From Blasia pusilla (Eukaryota; Marchantiophyta; Marchantiopsida; Blasiales): 64,000 nucleotides of DNA. Below, piece by piece: positions 13,031 to 23,749 of this stretch; the first letter of the stretch is position 1; the number at the start of each line of letters is the position of its first letter. The translations under genes and the position numbers were made by a program. The stretch is from assembly GCA_050084515.1 (NCBI GenBank), contig CM114271.1, forward strand, positions 15,128,001 to 15,192,000. Reading direction: 5' to 3'. The notes beneath the pieces were generated by a model. The model was given only the letters and a program-made list of their open reading frames with translations. It did not search any database and was not told where the DNA came from.

Positions 13031-16000
13031 ATGCAGCAGTCGCCGATGTGGAAGCTCGCGAAGCCAGCACCACTGCCATTGGGGCTGCTGGATGGAAGAG
13101 GCAACAAACGGAAGGGGTTTGCGCGGCATGGCCAAGCATTCTGCTCTTGGAATCGACCCGCGAAGATGGAGAAGAGCGTGTGGATATGGACGAAGAATAA
13201 AGAGGTGATGACAGCATCAGTTGAACGCGGATGGAGCACTTTCATCTTCACTCCAGAGACCGAAATGCTTGCAGACGCATGGGCATGTAATTGAAAGTCC
13301 TCTTACCTTTGGTCTTACCTTTGGCCGCCTTAGAATGCGGATGCTCTTCCAAATCTTCCAACAGATTCTGTAGGCCTTTCGTGGGTGCACGGAGCACTGA
13401 ATTTCGACATTTCAGCTCTAAGAGAGATGTGGGATGGCCGATATAACTGGCCGGAGGTTGAGAGGTTCTGATGGGTAGGCTACGGGCAATTTCGTTGTGG
13501 CCCTCGGGTTCTTACCCCGACAGTGGTGTTAGGATGAGGAGATGACAATTGCCAGTTCTGATCTGTTTCCACTCAGAAAAGAAAAGCCTGTCTCGCTGAT
13601 GAATGCAGAGAAGAGATCTTTAAGCATACATTGGACTTTACGAGTGTGTAGATCTTTGAAATTCCATGGAAGGAGGAGTGAAGGAGGCTTTTAGTGATGA
13701 ATTAGAGATAGGGAGATCAGGAAGGAAGAGCATCCATTTTCAAGCCAGATTTTTCGTGTATGTGGGCAGATCAAATAAACGCTCGTGTATGCAGCGTTGA
13801 GCAGGATACAAGCATTGTTTCTGCGGGATGGGCAATTCAGGACTAAGGAGACTGAGAAACCCCTTGCTCTTTTGGGCCAAGTTTCATCAGGCCTTGCCCA
13901 AGATGATGTGAAGGCCTTGGCTGGACAGGCTGAGATTGTTGTGATGAGTGCCTTTGACTGGCAGGTGAGTGAGGTGTAGTTGTCCCAGTAATATGACCTT
14001 CCACACACCGTTCTGCTCATGGCGAAATTCATTTTCACGCTAGTGAATCTTATTCACATGGTACGGGTGTGGGTGTCCACAAGTTCAGATATTGTTTTGT
14101 TTTCTTTGCGAGGAACAAAAAAACACATGGATCACTGGTCCTCCTGAGAGCTGTAAACTGGGTGAACAGTTTCGAGGAGGACCAGTGAACTAGGCTCTTT
14201 CTTACTCTTACAATCATTCCATGCAGAAACTCTGAAAATGTGGGAGAGAGCCTGGAATGTTTGCAGCACTGATAAATGGACTAACTTATGTAGAATTGTA
14301 CGTAAATAGAGTAATAGAGTAGAAGAACTTCCTTGGTTTAAACACCTGAGATTCTGTATGTCTAGATGGATTGGATGGATGCAGCTGAATTAGGGATGGC
14401 AGGTTTTTTTATCATTACCTGCGGTATCTGTTGCATTGCAGTCATAGCTCAGTGAAGCAGGAAAAATTTCCTAGAAGGTGTGAGCGATGACAAAAATCTC
14501 GAGGGTGCAAGCATTTATGAGGTTATTCTTTGATGGTCATCTAGTTTGAAATCCTCAGTTTCTGTGGCAACTCGGACAGATTATCTCAGCTGAGAATATG
14601 ATTGCGGCATTTCAAGAAACCAAGTCAACTCTTTTTGCGACTGCTTCAAATGCTCTGGAAGCAAGACTCTACTTTGAGGTCAGTGCCATTCAACATTCAT
14701 CACGAGTTAAAGAACCTCAACAAAGTCCACAGTGGTATCGAAGTGAAGATAGTTGAAGTTCTTTGGGTGGATCAGTAGAAATGTCGAATGGTTGGGTGTT
14801 CTCCTTGCTCTTTCCTGGCCAAGTATGGCTTAATCGTTGCTTGACTCCTTGAGCTCCCCTTGTTACTTGCTTTATGGGTTTTACCGGTCCTCCATTTCTG
14901 GATGGATGAAGTTTTTGCTCTTTTTTGTCTAGTGCACTTAAGAATCTAGGTAAGGTGACTATGGAGCTCCACTTTACTGGTGTGGGTTACGAGTAAAGCT
15001 TGGTTGGTCATAGGAAGTTGCGGTGAGTGTCTCGTTGGTGGAGCTGACTCTGTATGTGAATGAGAATTGGGGGGTTTTGGGGCATAGGCTTTAGAGAGAG
15101 GCACGGATGGGGTGATACTTCAAACGGAGGATCCGTCTGAGATATTTTCATTGAAGGCAAGTGGTTTTCGCTTCACAGGGTGGACCCTAGCAACACTCTG
15201 CCGGCCTCTTGGTAGAGAAGTATATACAGGAAGAGGATAGCTGTAAGCTGGTGAATTGCAAAGAAATAATTTCCTCATCTCATGCACACTTTAGTGCTCG
15301 TAGATTCTTAAGGGACTACTTTTGTGTGGCACTTGGTGTGGAATTCAATTTGAATTGGTGTGGTTGGTTTGATGAATTGCATTTCAATTTTGCAAATCAT
15401 ATGGGACAAATTACACAGCAATAACTTTGGCACTAAACATACAGACCTACTTGACATCAAAGGCTGAGAACGAGAGTACCATCGATTTATGTGCCGCTTC
15501 AGTAAGCCGAGTGGATCCAGTTGGAATGGGAGATAGAGTCTGTGTGGATCTGTGCAACATCATGACCCCGGGTGAGGGTCTTCTGGTGGGTTGAACCTTA
15601 CCGTAAATTTTGTAAGTGAAAAAAAAACTCAGTCCATGGCCTATTCAGATCCATTGTATTCGTACTTTTCATTGGCTAGACAGGTGGTCATTGACTTGAT
15701 AATGGCAGGAATAGGAGAATCTCAAGCATTTTGGGATAAACCATGTGAAAATGTTCTCTGCCTCACTAGATTTAACAACTTCGCTTTTCCCCAGTAGGCT
15801 ACTTGTTGATTGCTTGATGTTTTTATAGAGATCTACTGTGGTGCCTTTAAGAAGATCAAAGTTTTTTTTCTTGGTCTTCTCGCAGGTGGGTTCATTTGCT
15901 GGAGGCCTCTTTCTGGTACATTCAGAGTGTTTGTCATCTGACTATGTCGCCAGTCGCCCCTTTCGAGTGAATGCGGTATGTCTCTTGTATTAGATTGCTG

Positions 16001-17131
16001 TCTTGGAATTTGATCCTACCTTCATAACCTCGAGCTTAAGTCCTGTATGTATAAGCTCATTCCCGATCAGTTGGGACCATGATAGTGCTCGACTTCCCAA
16101 TTGCCCCTTGTTGCTTTCTGACCAGGTTTTTGCCATTGGCTTTCTATTGTAGAGGTTGTTTCTCTACTTGCTCTTTCAGTTTGTTGCAACTGCTCTTGCT
16201 AGACATACGATTGAATTAGAATCCTAACACCATGATCACATGGAGTGAGTCACCACAAAGGACTGGTCGACATGAGATGGGAAATGTGGTGCAGGTTGGA
16301 TTTTGACAACATCGGCAGGAGATCTTGCATGTGAAGAAGCTAAAGAACGAGATTTCAAAATGGCTTAATTGCAGGGTCCTGTACATGCTTATGTTGCGGT
16401 GCCTGGCGGGAGGACTTCATATCTTTGTGAGCTTTCCAGTGGTGCAGAGGTGTTAGCTGTGAATGCTGAAGGAAAGTCGCGGCCAGTGACCGTAGGACGA
16501 GTAAAGATTGAATCAAGACCCTTGATTCTCATTGAAGTTGAGGTACCCGTCGCTCAAACTTGCCTTGGCACTTGATATTCAAGTTGTCTAGTCACTAGTG
16601 TTGACTGCTTGTGTTTTGAGCTATGGTGTGGCCTGGAAACGACTTGTAAGAAACTTGCCTTGTGTGGGTTTGTTCCATGTGGTTGCAGCATGAAGGTTCA
16701 AAATATAGCCTCCTCCTTCAAAATGCTGAAACAGTGTGTCTCATATCTCCAGCTTCCAAAGGTACAGTATCTTTTCTTTATTCCTTCTGTTCATATCTCA
16801 TACTACTGCTTCAAAAGAAGAATCTAGATGTAGGTAGCACTGGATTGAATTGGAGCTATAGTTACCTGAGGGTCTAATCCACACTATGTTGTCTATTCTT
16901 TGGTTATAGCAGCCAACTGATAAATATGATGTATTACTCGCTAAGAAATCTCAGGAGTTAATTTGAGGATAATACAGTCCTGATTTGCCTGCAGAGTCTC
17001 CAGTTGGATCTTTACAGAGCACTCCCATCCCTGTAACGAAATTGAAAGTTGGGGATCAAGTACTCCTTTCAAGGCAAGGCTCTGCTCGGCACACTGGTGT
17101 TCAAATTGAAGAATTCATTGTTGAAAAGTAG
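13031..17131 (+). CDS. 3-dehydroquinate synthase II-like protein, plastid-targeted candidate, 9 exons, 400 aa
   Basis: Eukaryotic relative of archaeal DHQ synthase II (AroB'); Arabidopsis has a homologue (At3g28760, as recalled). Archaeal enzymes make 3-dehydroquinate from an amino-sugar-like precursor. The plant role is uncertain because plants also have classical DHQ synthase. Exons: 13031-13286, 13795-13964, 14580-14678, 15088-15156, 15445-15585, 15886-15975, 16375-16542, 16689-16761 and 16995-17131. Phases agree throughout with no internal stop. Landmarks are [108 protein letters not shown] and [14 protein letters not shown] at the C-terminus. The start ATG at 13031 gives a basic 45-residue leader before MEKSVW, consistent with a transit peptide. 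The intron after exon 4 uses a GC donor. No in-frame ATG lies just upstream. Confidence 0.9.
14132..14188. repeat. Intronic inverted repeat, 14-bp perfect arms
   Basis: TCACTGGTCCTCCT (14132-14145) is the exact reverse complement of 14175-14188. A nested AAACTG...CAGTTT pair inside the loop strengthens the hairpin. It lies in the second intron of the DHQ-synthase-II-like gene. Confidence 0.9.
15157..15444 (+). other. GC-AG intron of the DHQ-synthase-II-like gene
   Basis: Exon 4 ends TTGAAG and is followed by GCAAGT, the standard GC-AG donor context. The acceptor is ACATACAG at 15437-15444. Coding phase 0 is kept on both sides. No nearby GT donor keeps the conserved SLK/TYL junction. Confidence 0.8.
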
Positions 17132-17168
17132 CCCACCACGTGTTGCTGGAGTGATGCTTCTTCTTGTT

Positions 17169-17495
17169 ATTGCTAAGCTGGTAACACCAGAATTGTTCAA
17201 CACATTCAGTAGCCTAGATTCATTGCCCAAAGCTGCTGCACTGGTAAGTAATGTTTATTTGGGATCCCAATCAGGTGAAGTAGATGGTGTGGTGAAGAGC
17301 TTCTTGGTTGACACTAGGAAGCTCCGCACCGACACATTATTTGGTCAGCATTCGCACTATATGAGAGTGTCTCCCTCCTCTCATATGGTACCTTCTCCAC
17401 TTCCTCTCTCTATGCCCATCTCAGTCTAAAGCGCCGCCCAACCAGGGCGCGGGGTCTATGGTCGCAAGGCTACAACAGGCACTACTTAATGAGTA
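17169..17495 (+). mobile_element. 5'-truncated LINE-tail insertion, copy 2
   Basis: 327 bp matching 12027-12356, beginning about 40 bp after the stop codon of the DHQ-synthase-II-like gene and ending at the same ACTACTTAATGAGTA boundary. Loss of the 5' part with a conserved 3' end is the signature of target-primed LINE insertion. There is no CT tail after this copy. It may now form part of the host 3' UTR. Confidence 0.65.
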
Positions 17496-17499
17496 GAGT

Positions 17500-18995
17500 C
17501 TTGAGCCATCTGAATTGTCCATGTCGGATGCATTACTGCAAGCCATGGATGAGCAAGGGTTAAAGGTTGTTGCTGCAATGTTATGAGCATCTCATAGGTG
17601 GGGAAACAATTTTGCACACGATAAACAGTGTGTTTCAATGATGGAGTGTACTCATTTCTGATTGTGCCCCACAAATGTATCATTATTATTGTTTTTTCTG
17701 CCAAGTTCCTATTATGAGGGTTTAGGGTCATTGGTGGGCACTGGAACCCACCAATGACCACCATTAATGCCCATATTCCCCTCTTCAACACTTTCCATTG
17801 GTGCCATTCGGCATTACTCTATTTCAAGAAAGATCATATATTGGAAGGTCATCAATTTTATGGCAACACCTTGGAGACGCCTGTAGGCATGTATGTGTTA
17901 AGGCTATACTCCGATTTTTTTGTTGTCCAACATTGCAATGCCAATTAGTCATCACAATGCTTTCCATAATGCCACATTCCAATCATGAACTCTTAACAAT
18001 CTTGCAAATCCACTGAAATTAGGGCCAAATTGGTCATTTATACAGGCTTCTCATTCCTAGAGCTCCGCCATTCGTCTATTGAACACATCATGATCTCTCC
18101 TGCTGATACATGGCCCGTAAGAAGTGGTGTTTCATGGGCAGACGTGTATGACAACATAGAATCATTACAACTTCTGCCATGTTCTACCGACATTTATGGT
18201 GTTTAGTTTTTGCTACCATAACTTCGTGGTTGACTCATAAGTGGAATTCTTGCATTGGAGACTTTCTAATTATCTACATGGGAGTCTTTTAAGCGGATAC
18301 ACAACTCAAATATGCTGTTCACTTTACCAAGATCAACTCGGGCACCTCTTACACGCGTTATGGGGCTTATCTCAATTGGCCCCAAACGTGGAAAATGTAG
18401 CGAGGAAATAAAAGTGATAATCCGTGAGGAAGAACAGACTTAAAAACCCACAAATAACACCTCGTCAAACTTCACGTCTTATCGCACTCCAGTTTCTGAC
18501 ATTCAATGGCAAAAAAAGACTTTTCCTTTGTCGAAGTGAATCATCCCCATTTCGTAAGGTATGAATAGCCAGTTTTCATCGGCCCATCTTATAACCCATC
18601 GGGATACAAAGGGAGGTACCACATTGGCACAGATTACATTTGCATAAAGCAAAGGATTACTTGCAATTACAAGTGTGCATGGCATGCGATTCTAAGACAA
18701 ATTTTTTTCTTGTTGCCTATGAATGAAAAATATTTTCACGGTCCAAATGAAGGAACCACCAAAAAGACAATTGCCCTTTGAGTTGTGCTTATCTGCTGGC
18801 TCCAAAGGGGAAAGCTTTGAGATGTCCTAATAGACTCCCATGGACAGGAGTCAGGATCTACTCTTGCAAAGTCCCAACGTGTGATAATCCTCCTCACGTC
18901 AAAGCTCAAGATGTTCTCTGCTGTCTGGTAGGGCCTTGCGACAGAATGCCCCGTAGCAAATTGTTCTCCAATCTGCTTGGGTTTCGCATTCATCC
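17500..18995. other. Intergenic DNA, no gene seen
   Basis: No frame shows a domain. A 13-bp perfect inverted repeat sits at 17726-17759. The rest is AT-rich and unremarkable. Confidence 0.4.
17726..17759. repeat. 13-bp perfect inverted repeat with 8-nt loop
   Basis: GGTCATTGGTGGG at 17726-17738 pairs exactly with CCCACCAATGACC at 17747-17759. The loop is CACTGGAA. Confidence 0.9.
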
Positions 18996-18999
18996 GATC

Positions 19000-19620
19000 T
19001 CAGACACAAGATTTGGAGCTCCAAATGAATGGGTTTGGGTTCTGTTCTTGGGATCTCCACTAAGCGAATCTCAGACAGAAGATTTGAAGCTCCGACTCCA
19101 TGTGCTAGGGTTCTGGTCCTGAGTTCTGTGCACGACCAGATCTCAGATACAAGATTTGAAGCTCCCAATCAATGTGCTAGGGTTCTGTTCCTGAATTCTA
19201 TGCTGGAGCAGATCTTAGACACAAGATTTGGAGCTCCCGATCGATGTGCTAGGGTTCTGTTCCTGGATTCTATGCTTGACCAGATCTCAGACACAAGTGT
19301 CGGAGCTCCGAATCCATGTGCTAGGGTTCTGTTTTTTAGTTCTATGCTTCACCGGATCAGTTCTATGCTTCACCAGATCTCATACACAAGATTTGGAGCT
19401 CCAAATCAATGTGTTTGGTTTCTGTTCCTGAGTTCTACGCTTGGACAGATCTCAGACACAAAATTTGGAGCTCCAAATCAATATTCTTGGTTTCTGCTCC
19501 AGGGTTCTACGCTTTATCAGATCTGAGACACAAATTTGGAGCTCCAAATCAGTGTGCTAGTTCTGTTCCTCTGTTCTAAGCTTGACCACAGCGCTGAATC
19601 CTTGACACAAGATTTGAAGG
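19000..19620. repeat. 72-bp minisatellite, about nine units
   Basis: Units start at 19000, 19071, 19143, 19215, 19287, 19380, 19452, 19524 and 19602, each near TCAGACACAAGATTTGGAGC. The spacing is 72 except for one 71-bp and one 78-bp interval and a 93-bp unit that contains a 21-bp internal duplication (AGTTCTATGCTTCACC...). Because 72 is divisible by three, a 165-codon frame (19029-19526) stays open with a 24-residue period (ISDTRFxAPNxCARVLFLxS). This alone does not show that it is translated. The last unit ends GATTTGAAG followed by GTGAGA, which resembles a splice donor. Confidence 0.9.
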
Positions 19621-19629
19621 TGAGAATCA

Positions 19630-20790
19630 GAGGTGCGCCATCAACTGCCCGCACCAATTGGCCTATCGCTTGCTGAGGAGCTTCTTTCCAAATCGTCGGG
19701 AACTCGCGCTTCCCTCGGCTCTACGGGCCTTGAAGAAGCAAGCAACCATGTGCCGCTGGCCAGATCCAGCGATTGCAAATGTGGACAAGGTGAGATCGAC
19801 GATGTTAGCATGGGTGATTCACGAGACTTTGACGTCTGTGCACAACACATTTCGGAAATCCCGACCAAATTTGGAGGATGCTTGCGGCAGCGGTCGTCAG
19901 TCATGATCTATGTGTGGATTCCTCCCTGTGATGATCAGCCAGTCCGTTCGAGCGCTGGAAGGGCCGCTTCCCATCGACCGTCACCTTCAAATCCGCTGCG
20001 AGTTTCCGGATCCCAGCTTGCGTTGGAACGTGGAAACCTGAGGGAATCAGACTGCTGGCGCTGACTGCTTCCGTGCTCATGACTGCGAGAGCACAAACGA
20101 AAGACCTGAGCTGTAGAGGCATTTCTCCAGATCTTAAGCAGATGTGCGATTTAGTTTGCACACGTTTTCGCTGGAGCTCGGAAAGCCATTCCGTTCGGTA
20201 ATCCGTCTTGCACAGGTGATCCACTGTTGCGAACGGAATGATCCGATCGCAATGATCTTCACAGTTGTGGAACTGCTCAGCGTCTCTTTCACAGATGCGC
20301 TCCGTCTCGGAAAGCGCTCACTCCGCTGCTACGCAAGATCCGCCACGCAAATCGAGGCACCCGAATCCGCACAACTTTTCCCCTATCCAGACCAAACCGA
20401 AAAGCGCGAAAATGTCGGCCGCCGGCTCTTCCGCCCCACTGCAAACGCCCTCCTCCTCCACCAGCAACGCAACAGAACTCCCGAAGCTCCAGGAAGAAGC
20501 ACGGATATTCTCTTCACCCCCAACCCGACAAAATCATAAACGCACCAAACCTGCGAGGCGAGAATCCTAGCTGATCGCCAGAGCACCCAGCCGATCTCCG
20601 GTTACAAGCAACGGCGTTTCTTCACAAAATCTACAAGCAATCCCGACTGCGTCACGCTCTCCTCCATCGTGAGCCTGCGTCGAAATCACCACGCACGCGC
20701 TCCGCCCATAGCTCCAGCAAGAAATATGGCTGCAAAATCATCAAAATGGGAAAGATGCGTAGAGGGTTTTCCGAGTCCAGTCAATCCATC
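19630..20790. other. GC-rich region with unassigned open frames
   Basis: GC and CpG content rise here, as at gene starts. Plus-strand frames 19633-20064 and 20144-20570 are open; the latter ends MSAAGSSAPLQTPSSSTSNA... and then a basic tail before a stop. Neither shows a domain I recognise and I could not extend them with credible splice sites. This may be a decayed gene, a promoter island or a first exon. Confidence 0.25.
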
Positions 20791-20794
20791 GGCC

Positions 20795-22270
20795 TGTAAC
20801 AACCTTCTTTTAGCATCTTAATGGCATGCTAATTCAAGAGGGTCTTCGAAAGTTTCAGTCCCAAAAGCGCGAATTGAGAGGGAGGACGACATTCCCGGGA
20901 CTGTCAACATATAGATTGACTCACGTAATGCTCGGGATTTCTTGGCATCTGTCTCATTTATGGTCCCTTACTACTAAACCCCAAACTTGAAAGTTTTGGG
21001 AAAAACGGCTTTCCCACGTGCCACTCAAATCATTTTCAATTATAACTTTTAATTTTGAAATATAAAATTCAAGGTTCAGTTCTTATCAACTCAGTGAAAT
21101 CATGAAAACTCAAGACCCAAGGCTTTGGGATTCAACTATTGAACCCGTATGACATCTACAAGCTCCGAAGACTTTTTTCTTCTTCCAATCCCAATAGCAA
21201 TTATAGTGAAAACTAAGCGAGGCACCGATCTTATCTTCTCAAGTCTCCAAGATGTCAACAATATCTCTCTCCAATCTCCTCCTTGATCTCTCTTGATTGC
21301 ACATAGCTTCGATCAGCAATCAATTATTCTCCAGCACCCCCGCGCACTAAACCTCACTTTTTGAGAGCTCTAGAAATGATCTTGAGGTGATTCAAATTTT
21401 GACACAACTCTCGCCTTCCCAGTTTCCCAATTTTGTCTTAATCTCTTTACGCTCACTAATCGAACTCTAAGAAAGCTCTAAAATGTCATCTCAAACTTTC
21501 TGCATTAGAATTCTGACCCCCCTTCACTTGACAGTTTCTCCCGTGCTCTCTGTTCCTTATCGCGCTCAAAACTCTAGTATTGTGAAACGACCTTCTTCTT
21601 GGCTTTTCAACGTGTCCTTGATCTCCCCAAATGCTTCCCACTTTCTCCTCCAAAACGCGTTTTAGTCTCCCCTAACTTATCCTTACAAATCATCTCTAAG
21701 GGACTTTTGCCATTTGGCTATATTTGAATGGTAGAGAATCTTTCCTTCTTCCTTGGTCAATCTTACTACTTGGTCAATTTAACTCAAGTCATTATCTCTT
21801 CTTTCCTTCAGATTTTCTCTTGACCAAATATTTACCAAGATTCTTTGGCCGTCCACAAGATTCCAACGACAATGTTACTTTTCGGACGACAGCTCCCCGT
21901 AATTGACTTCCTCCTTCCATCTTCTTTTCTTTTTAACTTCATAAGTCTTATTCTTACTTTACAGGAGTGTAGCCTTCACATTTCTTCTTGGCTAAGACTT
22001 ATAATTTCCCCGTAAGTATTACATGAAATGCCCGTCTTGCTTTACTAGGACTTTCCTTATGGGATCTTCTAGCTTATACTTCTAAGGCTCCAAGTTTCGA
22101 CTTAGATGATCAGACTAACTTGTGGTATGAATCTTCATATCCCAATCAAGTTTAGAATATACATGCGCATTTAAAGTGCGACAAATATTCGGTTCGCGTG
22201 CATTTTATTTATTTGACGCGTCGCATCGACTATTTCACATGTATAAACACTGCGACACTTAATAAACAAT
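20795..22270. mobile_element. Possible solo LTR or LTR-like AT-rich block
   Basis: The block opens with TGTAACAACC, a frequent plant LTR start, and could end near AATAAACA at about 22269. It contains no coding frame of interest, and its base composition differs from the GC-rich DNA to the left. I found no target-site duplication, second LTR, primer-binding site or polyprotein, so the call is tentative. Confidence 0.2.
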
Positions 22271-22321
22271 GAAAGAGATCTTGAGGAGGTTTTCTCTTAT
22301 CCCATCCTCTTTTTATATATA

Positions 22322-22363
22322 CTAGCTAGGACCCGTCAGGGTACCTTGCGATGCACGGTACCC
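22322..22363 (-). mobile_element. Possible Helitron 3' terminus
   Basis: Read on the minus strand, a 7-bp hairpin (GGGTACC/GGTACCC with an 11-nt loop, 22339-22363) is followed after 13 nt by CTAG and then T. This is the form of a Helitron 3' end inserted between A and T. A TC 5' end was not located. The orientation is opposite to the RepHel fragment at 23.7-25.0 kb, so it would belong to a different element. Confidence 0.3.
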
Positions 22364-23749
22364 TCCACTGTGCCTAATCCTAAAGGCTCCCATCCATTCC
22401 ACCGCCCCTAACCTCCCTTCCATTACCTCAATGCCCATACCATGCATTTTTTATTAAAAGGACAGGTGGTAAATTCTTTTGTGTTTCCATTTGAAAACTT
22501 CTCCTTTGTTAATAGTATAGATACTAAAGAGTTATATGAGAGTGATTTTGAAAATTATAAAAGCTTCTTTTTCTTTTCTCATTTAATTTAATTGTCTCGT
22601 TTTAATCGGATTCCCTCTCTTGAAATGATAAGTGTCAACACAAGAAAATCCCTTAGAAGACACGTGGAAACACCTAAGGAGGGTTTCCTCTAACCCTCTT
22701 ATCCTCTTTTAGCTATATAGATAATATTTTGGGTTGTTCCCTTTCCTTAGGAGGCAAGGCTTGAACAACTTTTTTTTGACTTATTAGTTTCATACTGAGA
22801 CTTAGTTCATCCCCTCAGATTTCATGATTTCCCTCTTGTCCACCCCCTAGGTTATTGGTCTGAGTTATTAGTTGGGATTCTTTTTTATGAATCGATCATT
22901 TTAGTGGTCTTTTTGGGTTATCTAATTCTTTTCTGAACTTCATTGGTGTTACCCAGTTATTTTTTGGTTTTGTTTTGTTTTCATCGATTGATCGGAGTGT
23001 TGTGATCCTCATTCCATTTCTCGCTCATCAACCACCACTATATCCTGCAACACATATTTAATTGCAAGAAAACCTAACACTCTATGTACTCAAATTAAAA
23101 CACTTCCCCCAACCATCAGCAACCTATGATTCCAGAAGTTGTACAGATCCACGCCATCACGCATCCCTCCCGGAAAAATTTCTTGCCCCAACGGCTAGAC
23201 CCCGATCGGCTCCTCCGTTCCTGAAAATTTCCTGCCGTAATGCCCCGCCCTATTTTTCTGCCCTAACGACTAGACCCTGATTTCTGTCCTCCCTCCCCAT
23301 CAATCTCCGCCAACCTCTTGCGGCCGCCACGTATCCTTACGTTTGTCTGTCTCCATGGAACTAAGGGTTCCGTCCGCCCAGGTGTGGGTGCCCTCTTCAT
23401 TCCGAGTGTGGATGTCATGTGCCCATACGAGTCGCACGGCCTTCCCGCTTCTGTTTTTTAATTTTTATTTCTCTTCCTCTATTTTTAAGGTTTTTCCAAA
23501 AAAGTAAATTTTCACGATTCCTTACACTTAAATATTTTTTTATTCATTTCATTTCAAGTATGTAATTTTGAAAAAAAAATCAGTAAATTATCCTTCTTTT
23601 CAAACAAAATTGTGCTCACTTTATGTCCTTCTTTTGCTAAAATCTGCATTGTGCTCTTTTGTAGGGGAGTTATACTTTTCCATGGAGAACGTTGAAAGAC
23701 TACTATTACACAATGTTACTAATCTTCTATCCATTGCAACGAATGCGAA

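Noticed and set aside
19029-19526. 165-codon repeat protein with 24-residue units
   Set aside because: A 72-bp period keeps frames open without selection. Listed as a minisatellite until translation is shown.
19000-19620. CRISPR-like array
   Set aside because: Units are contiguous with no unique spacers, and the DNA is plant nuclear.
20795-22270. Full LTR retrotransposon
   Set aside because: No second LTR, primer-binding site, polypurine tract or gag-pol frame is visible; only a possible solo LTR remains.
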